Counted from the first letter of the stretch, positions 26,439-36,630 are shown. The stretch: DNA of 64,000 nucleotides from Rheinheimera faecalis (GCF_021290965.1 NZ_JAJOYT010000014.1:27524-91523), one strand, 5' to 3'. Numbers and translations: made by a program. Notes: a model not told the origin generated them from the letters alone.

Positions 26439-27656
26439 TTAGTCCGCTAACAGCGGTGCTTGCCACTCAGCTTCTGATTCCATCTCCAGATCCCACTCTT
26501 GCTGCATTTGCGCAGCAATGCGTTTCTTTTTATGCGGTTTAACCGCCAGTAAGTTTGACCAGAACCAGGTAGACAAATCGCCCACCAGATTCGTTTCTGC
26601 GTTAATCAACACGACAAAACCTACGCCTTTTTCTTTGGAGTACGCCATTTCAGTACGATAGCCTTTCACCCAACCGCCGTGGTAATAGACTTCATGACCA
26701 CCAAAGTTAAAAATACGCACACCTAAACCATAATGGGACGTGGTGACATACTGCCCCCAGGTGCGACCGCCTAAATCATCAGCCACTTTTACTCTTTTGG
26801 TCCGCACATCCTGCAACATAGCAGGGCTTAATACCGACGGGTATTGACCTAATTGCGCCATTAACCACTGGCTCATATCCATCACACTGGCATTGACTCC
26901 AGCCGCTGGACTGACCCGGTAATAGCTTGGATTAACCTTCGTTTCTGCCCAGCCTCGTTTTACCCGAACATGAGGCATGGCTCGATTTTTCGATGCTAAA
27001 AAAGCGGAATAACCCACTGAAGCTGTTGGCATTTTTAATGGCTTAAACAGTTTTTGTTCCATCAGACTTTCATAACTGCTGCCGGTGGTTTTTTCCATCA
27101 CAGGCCGGATCAGGCTGAATAATACGTTCTGGTAACCATAACATTTACCTGGTGCACAACGTGGGTTTAAGTAACGAAACTTAGGTAAAATCTGGGCTGG
27201 GGTTTGGTTGGCTTCAATTAAATCATCATAAGTGTTAGGCACCAGGCCCGCACTTTGTGACAACAAATGCTCCACTCTTAAAGCGCCGGTATGACGAGGG
27301 CTTTTAAAGGAAAAAGCCGGCACATAACGCGTGACAGGATCATTCCATTGAAAACGGCCCTGATGCACCAACAATGACGATAATTGTCCAGCAAAGGTTT
27401 TGGATACAGAAGCGAGCCGGAATACAGTGTATGCATCAACATTGGATTTTGTGCCCACGGAGCGCACACCATAGGCGCCTACTTTCACCACTCTGTTGTC
27501 TTTGACAATAGCGTAAGCAGCGCCTGGAATATTGTTCTTTTTTAACGTCTGGCGAAAGTGCCAGTCAAAATTGGTAGCCAGTTCGTCAACATCAGCCGCC
27601 AGTAACTGGGGGGAAAGGACGAGGAAGGCGCCCACCAGTAATTGGATTAATTTCAA
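26439..27656 (-). CDS. Beta-lactamase-like serine hydrolase (class C/EstB family)
   Basis: About 405 residues with signal peptide ending LLAAD. The SxxK nucleophile motif is SVSK (about residues 83-86), the YxN motif appears as YGYQN, and HGG near YYHGGWVKGY takes the place of KTG. This pattern is usual for penicillin-binding-protein-like esterases, D-aminopeptidases and AmpH-like proteins; true AmpC has KTG. TTG 27656 is chosen because it begins the signal peptide, has AGGA upstream and lies four bases after the preceding stop, indicating an operon. Resistance activity is not implied. Confidence 0.85.
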   Translation of the reverse strand: MKLIQLLVGAFLVLSPQLLAADVDELATNFDWHFRQTLKKNNIPGAAYAIVKDNRVVKVGAYGVRSVGTKSNVDAYTVFRLASVSKTFAGQLSSLLVHQGRFQWNDPVTRYVPAFSFKSPRHTGALRVEHLLSQSAGLVPNTYDDLIEANQTPAQILPKFRYLNPRCAPGKCYGYQNVLFSLIRPVMEKTTGSSYESLMEQKLFKPLKMPTASVGYSAFLASKNRAMPHVRVKRGWAETKVNPSYYRVSPAAGVNASVMDMSQWLMAQLGQYPSVLSPAMLQDVRTKRVKVADDLGGRTWGQYVTTSHYGLGVRIFNFGGHEVYYHGGWVKGYRTEMAYSKEKGVGFVVLINAETNLVGDLSTWFWSNLLAVKPHKKKRIAAQMQQEWDLEMESEAEWQAPLLAD

Positions 27657-27660
27657 TGTG

Positions 27661-28161
27661 TTAGTCCTCAGACAAAGGGGTTGCCTTTGTTGTAGTGCCA
27701 CTGCTGGCATGTAAGTTATGATAAGTCGTTAACATCGACGGTATCAACTGCGTAATTAAATGCTTTTTGTGTTCTTCACTGATCTGTTGCACAGACCATT
27801 CTCCGGCTAAATAAGGCACCAAAGCAGGCCCAGCGGTATAACACCAGGCATCCAGCCATAAACCTGCTGACTGAACTCTGACCTTTTGGCGCAGATACAA
27901 ACCTGAATCCAGCTCCTCGAAAAAGTCCAGCTTTTCAAGTTCGGCAGGGTAAACATCAAGCAGCAACTGTCCATGCTGCACATGGCCAGGGCTATGAGTT
28001 AAGGCAGGTATAGGCGTTTCACCGGGCTGCTGGCTTACACCATAGCTTTTGTGATCAGCCAGGCTGGCTTGTTGCATGGCGTAATGTTTACCCGTAATCG
28101 CATATACCACTTCAGGCAAGGTCAATAAACCATACACAAATACTGCATCACCAGAGCTCAT
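27661..28161 (-). CDS. Gamma-glutamylcyclotransferase-like (AIG2) protein
   Basis: A 166-residue protein of the BtrG/GGCT fold. VFVYGLLTLPEVVYAITG is the conserved substrate loop (FVYGTL in most members), and YPAELEKLDFFEEL contains the expected catalytic Glu followed by LYLRQKVRV. It may act on gamma-glutamyl amines or peptides. The start overlaps the stop of the YgjP-like gene by four bases and the serine hydrolase gene follows immediately, so all three are one operon. Confidence 0.8.
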   Translation of the reverse strand: MSSGDAVFVYGLLTLPEVVYAITGKHYAMQQASLADHKSYGVSQQPGETPIPALTHSPGHVQHGQLLLDVYPAELEKLDFFEELDSGLYLRQKVRVQSAGLWLDAWCYTAGPALVPYLAGEWSVQQISEEHKKHLITQLIPSMLTTYHNLHASSGTTTKATPLSED

Positions 28162-28664
28162 AAGGCTTTCCCTTCCAGCTGTCTTAAAGTTAAAAACAGG
28201 CGTAAGTCAAATTCCAGTTGATGATACTGGGGTTCCATGTGCTGACACAATTGATAAAAGGCTTTGTTGTGATCTTTTTCGCGCAAGTGTGCCAATTCAT
28301 GCACCACAACCATCTTTAACAGAGGAAAAGGCAGCTGTTTAAATAAAGCAGAAATACGGATTTCCTGTTTGGCTTTTAGTTTTCCACCTTGCACCCGGCT
28401 GACAAAACTATGCAAACCTAAGCTGTTATCCAGATGAATTTTGCCGTCAAAACAGACTTTACTGACCGGCGGGCTGGATTTAACAAAACGTTGCTTCAGC
28501 TCCTGAGTAAACTGATACAAGCTTTTATCATTTTGAATATCATGCGAAGGTTCAGGATAACGGGTCGCCAGCACTTCAGCCAGGCGCCCTTGTGCAATCA
28601 AAGACTGCACCTGAGTCCGCACTGCTTCGGGATACGAGGTAAGAAAAGTTAACACAGCTTCCAC
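28158..28664 (-). CDS. YgjP-like metallopeptidase-domain protein
   Basis: 168 residues. MVVVHELAHLREKDHNKAFYQLCQHMEPQY contains the gluzincin-like HExxH motif (HELAH) and third ligand region H-N-x-x-F of the YgjP/WLM (DUF45) family. EIRISALFKQLPFPLLK is also typical. Known: presumed zinc peptidase, substrates undefined. It is the first gene of a three-gene operon with the GGCT-like and beta-lactamase-like genes. The start here is GTG 28664. Confidence 0.85.
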   Translation of the reverse strand: MEAVLTFLTSYPEAVRTQVQSLIAQGRLAEVLATRYPEPSHDIQNDKSLYQFTQELKQRFVKSSPPVSKVCFDGKIHLDNSLGLHSFVSRVQGGKLKAKQEIRISALFKQLPFPLLKMVVVHELAHLREKDHNKAFYQLCQHMEPQYHQLEFDLRLFLTLRQLEGKAL

Positions 28665-28818
28665 TAAGCATCATCCAGAACAAAAACGACGCTTAGTGTA
28701 AAAAATAAAAGCCCTGCCGTGAACCTTTCTTTTTAGCTGCTGGCATCGACGCTGTTCATCTGGCATTCTCCACTGGTTTTTTAATTAGACGAAACAGCGG
28801 GAAAAAAGGGGTTAACCA

Positions 28819-29343
28819 GTGATCAAAAAATTATCAGCTCTTGCCGGAATCACACTACTTGGCGTTACAGCTTGTACTTTGCATGCAGCTCCGCTTGAGA
28901 TTTATTTGGTGCGGCATGCTGAAAAATTAAAATCTGCGGACAAAGACCCGGAGCTAAGTCCTTGTGGTCTGGCGCAAGCTAAGGCGATGGCAAAATTGAT
29001 CCCTACAGCTCTGAATACCATTTATCACAGCGGCTATCAACGTACTCAACAAACGGCTCAACAAGTTGCATTAGCTCAGTCCGATGCGAAGCTACAGCCT
29101 TATAACGCCGGTGATTTACCAGCCCTTGCTGCAAAAATCCTGCAACAGGACAGCACAGTGCTGGTGGTTGGCCACAGCAATACCACGCCTGAACTGATCC
29201 ATCTGCTGAGTCAACTGCCTGCACCACAGATCACCGAACAAGACTATGGTGTGGTTTATCAGTTAAAGCAGTCTGGGCAAGCTTATAGTTTATTGAGTTC
29301 TACCATTGTACAGCCAGCAATCTGCGCCTCATCGAATAGTTAG
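28819..29343 (+). CDS. Exported histidine phosphatase-family protein
   Basis: 174 residues. The N terminus has a signal with a possible lipobox (LGVTAC) or cleavage after LHAA. The RHG-type motif is LVRHAEKLKSADKDPELSPCGLAQA with catalytic His; the second active-site His lies in VVGHSNTTPELIHLL. Small periplasmic members often dephosphorylate unknown sugar or nucleotide substrates. GTG 28819 has AAGGGG upstream. Distinct from the cytoplasmic sixA at 3 kb. Confidence 0.82.
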   Translation: MIKKLSALAGITLLGVTACTLHAAPLEIYLVRHAEKLKSADKDPELSPCGLAQAKAMAKLIPTALNTIYHSGYQRTQQTAQQVALAQSDAKLQPYNAGDLPALAAKILQQDSTVLVVGHSNTTPELIHLLSQLPAPQITEQDYGVVYQLKQSGQAYSLLSSTIVQPAICASSNS

Positions 29344-29452
29344 ATCAAGCACTTAGCCAGGCTGCCTCGCAGCAAAAATAATCCCCTATGCTAGACTGAC
29401 AGCAACGAAGTTTTTCCTTCTTTGACAAGCTACAGTCTGGTGCAGAGGCTTT

Positions 29453-31675
29453 ATGGCGTTTTATCAGAAATTGTTAGAACTGTTTCAGTCTATCCACAAC
29501 TCTGAACGTTTTCTGGATGTATTTCCCGAACTGGAAGCACAAATACTGCAGCTTTTTTCGGCCGAACGTATCACTATTTATCAGCGGAGTTATCACAGTC
29601 AGGATATTTATTCGCGCTTTAAAACTGGTTCAGAACTGACTGAAATCCGCGTGCCCATAGGCCCACAATCCATAGCAGGTTATGTCGCTTTAAGTAAAAA
29701 ATCAGTATTGATTCAAGATGCTTACGATGAACAGGAACTGCATCAGATCCATCCTAAACTGAATTTCGCCCGTCAGTTTGATCAGAAATCCGGCTTTCGC
29801 ACCCGCTCTGTTCTGGCCGTGCCTATCACTGAACAAAACGTGTTGTTAGGTGTGATCCAGCTGATCAACGCTAAAACAGCATCAGCTTTTAGTCAGGAAG
29901 ACTGTGATAAAGCCATGCAGCTGGCGCAATTACTGGGCCAGAAATTTCGTTATGAATTAGGGGCAACCCGCGGGCCTTTTGATTATTTACAGCACCGTAA
30001 TTTAATTTCAGCCAGCCAATTGCAACAGTTAAATCAACCACCACAAGATTTTGCCACTCAAGTGAATAAAATCATCACCGACTACAAAATCAGTAAAGAA
30101 CAGCTGGGCTTATCGCTGGAAGCTTTCTATCAGGTCAGTTTTATTGGCTTTGAACCTGATAAGTATCAGTTACATACGCTGAACAGCAAACTCAACCGCT
30201 CTTACTTGCTGAAAAACCACCTGGTGATCCTCGAAGACCAATCCGGCAAAGTGGTGATAGTGCTGACCAACCCAAACCACGCCGATACCCTGATGGAAGT
30301 GGAACGGGCGACGGGCTTATTAAGTTACGATATTCATGTCGCTTTACCTGACGATATCGATCACTACATTAAAGGTCAGCAAGAGGATAACCTGACTGAG
30401 CTTGGCGATTTATTAAATGAAGCTGATGATGATCTGACGCTTGAGACTCTGCAACAAGAAGACGAAGGAATATCAGAAGAAACCCCTGTGGTGGTCAAGC
30501 TGGTAAACCGGGTTTTAATGGACGCACAGCGCCTGAATGCCTCCGATATTCATATTGAATCCGGTAAAGGTAAAAGCTCCTGCCGCGTGCGTTTACGTAT
30601 TGATGGCGAATGTCGTGAGCTAATTCAAATTCCACCTGCTTTTATGCCTCCCGTCGTATCCCGCATTAAAATCATGGCGCGGCTGGATATCGCCGAAAAA
30701 CGTCTGCCACAGGATGGTAAGTTCAGCGTCAAACTGGCGAATAAAATCATCGAAGTGCGGGTTGCCACTTTGCCTACAGTGTTTGGTGAAGGTGTGGTGA
30801 TGCGGATTTTAGCCAGTGGAGAAGCTTTGCCTTTTGATAAGCTGCAACTGAGCCCACGTAATTACCAGATGATGTCGCAGATGATCAAACATCCTCATGG
30901 TGTCTTGTTAGTGGTTGGCCCTACAGGCTCAGGTAAAACCACCACTTTGCATGCCATTTTAGGACGACTGAATACCACGGATAAAAAAATCTGGACAGCT
31001 GAAGACCCGGTTGAAATTACCCAGCCAGGCTTACAGCAAGTGCAAATGAACAACAAATCCGGCTTAACCTTTGCTGTGGCTTTGCGAGCTTTTCTGCGGG
31101 CCGATCCGGATATTATTTTAATAGGTGAAATGCGTGATAAAGAAACAGCGCACGCCGGTATCGAAGCTTCACTCACAGGGCACTTAGTCTTATCCACACT
31201 GCACACCAATTCAGCGCCTGAAACCATTACCCGCTTAATTGATATTGGTATAGATCCGATCAACTTTGCTGACGCCTGCATCGGTATTCTGGCACAGCGG
31301 CTGGTTCGTACCTTATGCACTAAATGCAAAGAAGCCTACCAACCAGACCAGATAGAACAAGATTATATAGAGCGGCATTATGGCCTGGCTTTTGCGCCAG
31401 AACTTGAGCTAAAAAGCCCGCTGACACTCTATAAAGCCAAGGGTTGTCCGGCTTGTGAACAAACAGGCTATAAAGGCCGGGTGGGTGTACATGAGCTGTT
31501 GCCAGTCACAGGCAAGGTACGGCAGCTGATTTATCATAAAGCCAGCATAGAGCAAATTCAGCAGCAGGCTGTAACAGACGGTATGCGTACTTTAGTGCAG
31601 GACGGTATTTTAAAAGTGTTGTCCGGAGTCACAGACTTTAAACAGTTGCAGGCGATTTCGGTATTTGAAGACTAA
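29453..31675 (+). CDS. GAF-domain GspE/PilB-like ATPase
   Basis: 740 residues. Residues 1-165 form a GAF domain (VPIGPQSIAGYVALSKKSVLIQD, VLAVPITEQNVLLGVIQLIN); residues 175-330 resemble the MshEN/T2SSE N domain; the rest is a type II secretion ATPase with Walker A VGPTGSGKTTT, Walker B DIILIGEMRD, His box LHTNSAPETI and the CxxC-CxxC zinc site (CTKC, CPAC). Assembly ATPases power type II secretion or type IV pili, but no other pilus or secretion gene is nearby. The GAF domain suggests small-molecule control. Confidence 0.88.
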   Translation: MAFYQKLLELFQSIHNSERFLDVFPELEAQILQLFSAERITIYQRSYHSQDIYSRFKTGSELTEIRVPIGPQSIAGYVALSKKSVLIQDAYDEQELHQIHPKLNFARQFDQKSGFRTRSVLAVPITEQNVLLGVIQLINAKTASAFSQEDCDKAMQLAQLLGQKFRYELGATRGPFDYLQHRNLISASQLQQLNQPPQDFATQVNKIITDYKISKEQLGLSLEAFYQVSFIGFEPDKYQLHTLNSKLNRSYLLKNHLVILEDQSGKVVIVLTNPNHADTLMEVERATGLLSYDIHVALPDDIDHYIKGQQEDNLTELGDLLNEADDDLTLETLQQEDEGISEETPVVVKLVNRVLMDAQRLNASDIHIESGKGKSSCRVRLRIDGECRELIQIPPAFMPPVVSRIKIMARLDIAEKRLPQDGKFSVKLANKIIEVRVATLPTVFGEGVVMRILASGEALPFDKLQLSPRNYQMMSQMIKHPHGVLLVVGPTGSGKTTTLHAILGRLNTTDKKIWTAEDPVEITQPGLQQVQMNNKSGLTFAVALRAFLRADPDIILIGEMRDKETAHAGIEASLTGHLVLSTLHTNSAPETITRLIDIGIDPINFADACIGILAQRLVRTLCTKCKEAYQPDQIEQDYIERHYGLAFAPELELKSPLTLYKAKGCPACEQTGYKGRVGVHELLPVTGKVRQLIYHKASIEQIQQQAVTDGMRTLVQDGILKVLSGVTDFKQLQAISVFED

Positions 31676-31696
31676 AGCCGGCTCACCGGCTTTAGT
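31671..31696. terminator. Hairpin between convergent genes
   Basis: ACTAAAGCCGG/CCGGCTTTAGT, a perfect 11-bp stem with CTCA loop that includes the stop codon of the GspE-like gene. It lacks a clean T-run but probably ends both convergent transcripts. Confidence 0.65.
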
Positions 31697-31709
31697 CAGT
31701 TAACACCAA

Positions 31710-33278
31710 CTAGACTTTACGGAAACGCTCCACCAGTTCATGCAACTGCTCAGAGGTATTTTGTAAATCTTTACCACTTTCGCTAACCGCTGTACCCTGA
31801 CTTAGTGATTTACTGGCAAGATCAGAAATACTGACAATTTGTTGGTTAATATCTTCAGCCACATGAGCCTGCTCTTCGACGGCAGCGGCCATTTGTCCCG
31901 CCATAGCCGCAATGCTGCTGACTGCAACACTAATACCTTCCAGCGCTTTTTCTGTTTGAGCAACCTGAGTCACCCCCAATTCGGCATCCTTCCGGCCATT
32001 TTCCGCTACCAGTACAGAAGCTTTGGCTTTGGTCGACAGTTGCTGAATAATCTCATAAATCTCTTTGGTCGATGCCGTAGTACGGGACGCCAATAGCCGC
32101 ACTTCATCCGCAACCACCGCAAAACCACGGCCTTGTTCACCAGCACGCGCAGCTTCAATAGCAGCATTGAGTGCCAGTAAGTTCGTTTGCTCGGCAATTT
32201 GCTCAATAATTTGCGCAGCTCCAACTATTTTATTGGTTTGCTCCGCCAAATCTGCGACAGACTGACTAATATCGTTCACCGTTTTTTGCAACTGTTGCAT
32301 AGCGCCACGCGTCTGCCCCGCTACAGTTGAACCTGAACGGGCCAAGGCATCTGCATCATCGGCTTTGCTCGCCGTGTCCTGCACATGAGAAGACACCTCA
32401 GCGATAGTCGTCGTCATTTCATTCATCGCAGTCGCCACCTGCTCCGTCTGCATTTGCTGCTTACGAATACTGTCAGCCGCGTCGACCGACAATTTCCGCA
32501 CTTGCTCCGAGAGCACAGCCACTTTTGTTGATGCATCCTCAATCCGGGTTAATACGGTATTTAAGTGAGCGCTCTCCGCGAGTAAAGCCACCTCCAGTTG
32601 TCCTTGTCTACCCTGATGTTTTGCGTAAGAGGCGACAGCCAAGGCATCGGTAAATGCCGCTGGCATTAACTCAAGCAAGCTGTTCAATGATTGCTTATAA
32701 CGAACAACTCCCATGCCATAACTAAGTACAGCTGTCAGAGCCAAGGCAATTGCAGCAGCAACAGAGCCTAAAGCCCACCATAAAATCGCGGAGATGATCA
32801 GAGCAATCAAAGGTAAAATGGACCAGCGCAGATCGGATGCTACATCGGAGCCAGCTTTGTTGGTATTTTTGCCATCACTAATAGCTTTATACAATTGCTC
32901 TGCATGAGCGACCTGGGCGCGGCTGGGTACAGTGCGCACCGACTCGTAGCCCACCACCCGGCCATGCTCCGTAACAGGCGTAACGTAGGCATTGACCCAA
33001 TAATAATCGCCATTTTTACAGCGATTCTTTACCAGCCCCATCCAGGGTTTACCTTGCTGCAAATAGCCCCACATAGTTTTAAAGGCAACCTCAGGCATAT
33101 CAGGGTGCCTCACTATATTATGAGGTTTGCCCACCAGCTCTTCTTTGCTAAAACCACTGATGGAGACAAAAGCATCGTTACAATGCAAAATTGTGCCTTT
33201 GATATCAGTGGAAGAAATCAGCTGCTGCTCTTTTGGAAAAGTACGTTCTCTTTCGGTAACGGGTAGGTTCTTACGCAT
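31710..33278 (-). CDS. Aer-like PAS chemoreceptor
   Basis: 522 residues. Residues 15-125 form an Aer-type PAS domain ([51 protein letters not shown]); two hydrophobic segments near 150-190 anchor it; the C-terminal 230 residues are an MCP signalling domain with hairpin [21 protein letters not shown]. It should sense redox state or a PAS ligand from inside the cell and control CheA. ATG 33278 is chosen because AAGGAG precedes it; the frame runs further but is AT-rich leader. No C-terminal CheR pentapeptide is seen. Confidence 0.9.
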   Translation of the reverse strand: MRKNLPVTERERTFPKEQQLISSTDIKGTILHCNDAFVSISGFSKEELVGKPHNIVRHPDMPEVAFKTMWGYLQQGKPWMGLVKNRCKNGDYYWVNAYVTPVTEHGRVVGYESVRTVPSRAQVAHAEQLYKAISDGKNTNKAGSDVASDLRWSILPLIALIISAILWWALGSVAAAIALALTAVLSYGMGVVRYKQSLNSLLELMPAAFTDALAVASYAKHQGRQGQLEVALLAESAHLNTVLTRIEDASTKVAVLSEQVRKLSVDAADSIRKQQMQTEQVATAMNEMTTTIAEVSSHVQDTASKADDADALARSGSTVAGQTRGAMQQLQKTVNDISQSVADLAEQTNKIVGAAQIIEQIAEQTNLLALNAAIEAARAGEQGRGFAVVADEVRLLASRTTASTKEIYEIIQQLSTKAKASVLVAENGRKDAELGVTQVAQTEKALEGISVAVSSIAAMAGQMAAAVEEQAHVAEDINQQIVSISDLASKSLSQGTAVSESGKDLQNTSEQLHELVERFRKV

Positions 33279-33423
33279 CTGCGACACTCTCCTTAGTGGT
33301 CCATGATATAAATAAATCCAACGGACATAAATTAAAACCGGGAAATGAAAATACTGGTAAAAAACTAGCACCAGATCGGAGTATTGGACAGGAAATGTAA
33401 AAAAATATAAATTGCTGAACAAC

Positions 33424-34572
33424 TTATCTGTTACTACGCCTTTGCAACAAGGTAAGCACTTCTGCGTGATGAGTATGAGGAAACATATCAAAGAGTTGTA
33501 CTTTTAACAGCTGATAGTCCTGAGTCAATAAGGCTAAATCGCTGGCTAGCGTCTCTGGATTGCAGCTCGAATAAATCAGCCATACCGGTTGTAATGCCAG
33601 CACAGACTGACAAAGCGCAGCACCTAAGCCTCGTCTGGGTGGGTTCACCAACAGCAGATCAGGCGCATCTTTTGAAGCTTTAGCAAAAGCTGCTGCATCC
33701 AATGCCTGAAATTTTACCTCAGCCAGGCCAAGCTCAGAGGCTGAACGTGTAGCGCTGGCAATGGCTTTGGGAGCAATTTCGATACCGGTCAAGTCCCGCC
33801 GCTGACCTTGAGTAGAACTTGCCAGATGCAAACCAAAACCACCGACACCACAAAACAAATCCCACAATGTCTGTCCAGGTAAAGGTTCAGCCCATTGTTT
33901 TGCAGTGGCATACAAAGCAGCCGCCACTGAAGTATTAGTCTGGAAAAAACTTTGAGGAGTCAGATACAAAGGTATGCCATTTAACTCTTCACGTAATAGC
34001 TCTTGTGGAGTTAATACAATCTCTTCAGGCCCTTCCAGCACTGCCATATGCACGGGCTGCAGATTGACGGAACACACTTCTAACTCTGGCCATTGTTGTT
34101 GCAGCCAGGGTAAATGCTTTTGGATAGAGGCCAGACAATTTTTAGAGCGCAGCACAAATCGCAGCATAAAGCGACCTGAATGCTGACTTTGACTGAGTAA
34201 AATAAGCTTCAGCTCGCCTTGTTTCTGCTCCAACTGGTAAGGCGTTAAGGCCGCACGTTGAATAAAACTTTTGATTAAAGCAAAAGCAGGCGCAAAAGCT
34301 GCCGGGTATAAAGGGCAGGCTGATAAATCGACAGGGGTTTGGCCATTCAGAATACCCAGCACAGGCTGATCTTTTGTACCAGACACCACCATTTTAGCTT
34401 TAGTACGAAAACCCTGTTCTTCACTTGCCACTGCAGGCAAAAGTTCAGCTTCGGCAAAAGGCGTCAGCAAAAGTGCCAGTTGCTGCTGTTTTTGCTCCAA
34501 TTGTGTAGCATAAGGTACAGCCAGCTGATTACAGGAGTTACAACGTCCGGCTAAAAACTCAACACAATTCAT
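33424..34572 (-). CDS. rlmC: 23S rRNA (uracil(747)-C5)-methyltransferase
   Basis: 382 residues. The N-terminal iron-sulfur cysteines are visible (C3, C12, C15 as [14 protein letters not shown], then C87 in DLSACPLYP), the SAM site is [16 protein letters not shown], and catalytic Cys lies in [22 protein letters not shown] and QSFFQTN follow the E. coli RlmC sequence closely, distinguishing it from RlmD and TrmA. It makes m5U747. The window therefore has three 23S rRNA methyltransferase genes (rlmJ, rlmA, rlmC). Confidence 0.93.
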   Translation of the reverse strand: MNCVEFLAGRCNSCNQLAVPYATQLEQKQQQLALLLTPFAEAELLPAVASEEQGFRTKAKMVVSGTKDQPVLGILNGQTPVDLSACPLYPAAFAPAFALIKSFIQRAALTPYQLEQKQGELKLILLSQSQHSGRFMLRFVLRSKNCLASIQKHLPWLQQQWPELEVCSVNLQPVHMAVLEGPEEIVLTPQELLREELNGIPLYLTPQSFFQTNTSVAAALYATAKQWAEPLPGQTLWDLFCGVGGFGLHLASSTQGQRRDLTGIEIAPKAIASATRSASELGLAEVKFQALDAAAFAKASKDAPDLLLVNPPRRGLGAALCQSVLALQPVWLIYSSCNPETLASDLALLTQDYQLLKVQLFDMFPHTHHAEVLTLLQRRSNR

Positions 34573-34663
34573 CGTTTCTCAACTGCACTCAAGGGCTTTG
34601 GCTTCATGGCCGCTATTTTACGGCCTAAAGCAAAACCAAAGCCAGAAAAACTACCAGCACAAC

Positions 34664-35407
34664 TTACATCTGACGGAACAAGGCCACTGCTTGCTGGTAA
34701 TTCTGCAGCGCCAAAGCTGCATCATAACGCTCGCCTTCATCGCGCATAAAAGCATGCTGGGCATTGCATTCATACCAGCTAAAACTGACTTTGGCCTCCG
34801 TTAATTGTTGATACACCTTTTGACGCCCTTCCGGGGATACATGAGGATCCTGTTTACCCCAAACCATCACCAGTTCGCCCTGAATATCAGCAGCACGGCC
34901 CAGGGTTTGCTGACCTTCGCCACAAGGCAAAGTATCACTGTGTAGATCTGTGGCATACAAGCAATAGGTGGCTTTAATAGCCGGATTCAAAGCTGCACGA
35001 AACGCCAGATGGCCGCCAATACAAACGCCCATAGCCCCTACTTCTGGTCGGACATAAGGCAAGGTTTTTAAATAATCCAACATCACCTGATTGTCGCTAT
35101 CGTAGCTTTCCAGTGGTTTAGTCCATTTGTCCTGATTGCCTTTGTCTTTGCCCGCGTCGTCATAAGCAAGCACGGTGCCCAGCGGATTTAACTCATGAAA
35201 AATCTCAGGCACCAGCACGACAAAACCATGACTGGCCAGAATGGCTGCACTGCGGGCAATAGGAGCCGTTTGCTGGAAAATTTCTGAATAAAACAAAATA
35301 GCCGGATAAGTTTTACCTGCTGTAGCTGCGGCTAAAGGCTGGTACTGATACACCTGCATGGGCCCTGTTGGTGTAATTAAGGTGACTTGGCTTTGTTCAA
35401 TTTGCAT
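34664..35407 (-). CDS. Dienelactone hydrolase-family protein
   Basis: About 247 residues, alpha/beta-hydrolase. The nucleophile elbow is GVCIGGHLA, with Cys as nucleophile as in true dienelactone hydrolases; catalytic Asp is in VWGKQDPHVSP and His in CNAQHAFMRDEG. Such enzymes open cyclic esters of aromatic catabolism or act as carboxylesterases. ATG 35407 is the family start; the frame runs 59 codons further into a repeat element, which is non-coding. Confidence 0.85.
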   Translation of the reverse strand: MQIEQSQVTLITPTGPMQVYQYQPLAAATAGKTYPAILFYSEIFQQTAPIARSAAILASHGFVVLVPEIFHELNPLGTVLAYDDAGKDKGNQDKWTKPLESYDSDNQVMLDYLKTLPYVRPEVGAMGVCIGGHLAFRAALNPAIKATYCLYATDLHSDTLPCGEGQQTLGRAADIQGELVMVWGKQDPHVSPEGRQKVYQQLTEAKVSFSWYECNAQHAFMRDEGERYDAALALQNYQQAVALFRQM

Positions 35408-35485
35408 AAAAGTTGGTCTGAAATAGAAGGCTGGGCTTCCATCATAATCAGCAAAATACAAAGGCACCAGAGTGTTTTTACTATC

Positions 35486-35612
35486 TATACCCAAGTAATT
35501 GCAGTTGTAGCGAGGCGGCAAGCTTTCGAGACCCCAGGAGCATAGTAAACCTATGAGACTGGGGCGAGAGGGTGAAGTCAACAAAGCTACAGCTTCAAGT
35601 AAGACGGGTATA
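35486..35612. repeat. 127-bp inverted-repeat element (MITE/REP-like)
   Basis: It begins TATACCCAAGTAATTGCAG and ends CTTCAAGTAAGACGGGTATA: terminal inverted repeats of about 25 bp with mismatches. The centre has a second hairpin CCCCAG-GAGCATAG / CTATG-AGA-CTGGGG. I recall similar elements dispersed in Alteromonadales chromosomes. No transposase is present; it sits between divergent genes. Confidence 0.7.
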
Positions 35613-35678
35613 TACAGTATTAATCAGCCATTCAGCTACTCTGCATACACTTAGCTTATCTAAATGTAAGGAGTTTAT

Positions 35679-36386
35679 ATGGTCCAGTCCCGCTCATGGG
35701 TTGCTGCCGCAGTATTAGCCGCAGGTATGGTTGCAGGTAGCGCCATTTTAGCCAGTAGCCTGATTGAATTCAGAGCTATGGAGCGTGTGGTGCAGGTGAA
35801 AGGGTTGTCGGAGCGCGAAGTAGCCGCAGATACTGTGATTTGGCCTATTAAATTTAACGATGTCGACAATAACCTGACCACACTGGTGGCTAATGTTGAA
35901 CGTAAAAACGAGCAAATTCAGGCGTTTTTAAAGTTACAGGGCTTTAGTCAAAAAGAAATTACTGTCGCTGTGCCACAAATTGTCGATCGTCAGGCCGGTT
36001 ATTACGACCCCAATGCCAATCAGATGCGTTATACGGCCAGCTCTACTGTGACTGTGTACAGCAGCAATGTTGATTTAGTGCATCAGGCCATGGCGAAGTT
36101 ACTGGAATTAAGCAAAACAGGTATAGCCATAGCAGGTCAGGACTACGACAGTAAACCCGAATTTATTTTCAGTGGTTTAAATGAATTAAAACCCGACATG
36201 ATTGCAGAAGCGACGCGCAATGCCCGTGAAGTGGCCACTAAATTTGCAGCCGATTCAGACAGTAAACTGGGCAAAATTAAAACCGCCAGCCAGGGTCAGT
36301 TCAGTATTACTGACCGTGACAGCAATACGCCTTATATCAAAAAAGTCAGAGTAGTAGCGACAGTTGACTACTACCTGTCAGATTAA
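35679..36386 (+). CDS. SIMPL-domain (DUF541) protein
   Basis: 235 residues with an N-terminal signal/anchor helix (residues 8-28). VVQVKGLSEREVAADTVIWPIKF and DRQAGYYDPNANQMRYTASSTVTVYSSNVDLV match the SIMPL/DUF541 family (YggE-like), periplasmic proteins that form ring-like assemblies. One possible role is protection from oxidative stress. AAGGAG precedes the ATG. Two small lipoprotein genes follow on the same strand, the first after only 10 bp. Confidence 0.85.
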   Translation: MVQSRSWVAAAVLAAGMVAGSAILASSLIEFRAMERVVQVKGLSEREVAADTVIWPIKFNDVDNNLTTLVANVERKNEQIQAFLKLQGFSQKEITVAVPQIVDRQAGYYDPNANQMRYTASSTVTVYSSNVDLVHQAMAKLLELSKTGIAIAGQDYDSKPEFIFSGLNELKPDMIAEATRNAREVATKFAADSDSKLGKIKTASQGQFSITDRDSNTPYIKKVRVVATVDYYLSD

Positions 36387-36396
36387 AACGGAGCTT

Positions 36397-36630
36397 ATGA
36401 TGAAAAAAGCATTGTTGATGACTACAAGTATTGCCGCACTGCTGACACTGACAGGTTGTGCGGTACGAGGCCCCACTGTATGGGTTGAACCTCCTGCCTA
36501 TTACAGTCCTGCTGTTATAGTAGAGCCAAGACCAACGGTAGTGGTGTACGAAGAGCGCCACTATCATCAGGACAGGCACTATCATAAAAAGCACAAAAAA
36601 CATAAACGTCATTATCACCATGATGATTGA
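36397..36630 (+). CDS. Small His-rich lipoprotein
   Basis: 77 residues with lipobox LTLTGCAV. The mature part begins RGPTVWVEPPAYYSPAVIVEP and ends in a block of His and Lys (YHKKHKKHKRHYHHDD), a likely metal- or polyanion-binding tail. ATG 36397 or 36400 follows GGAG. It shares the motif TGCAVRGPxVxVEPP with the next gene, so the two are paralogues. No known function. Confidence 0.65.
   Translation: MMKKALLMTTSIAALLTLTGCAVRGPTVWVEPPAYYSPAVIVEPRPTVVVYEERHYHQDRHYHKKHKKHKRHYHHDD

Noticed and set aside
26439..27656. AmpC beta-lactamase
   Set aside because: The third motif is HGG rather than KTG and the sequence is closer to esterase/peptidase members, so a resistance call is not supported.
33279..33491. 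71-residue hydrophobic extension of the Aer-like receptor
   Set aside because: AT-rich leader with no family residues; AAGGAG and ATG at 33278 give the normal PAS start.
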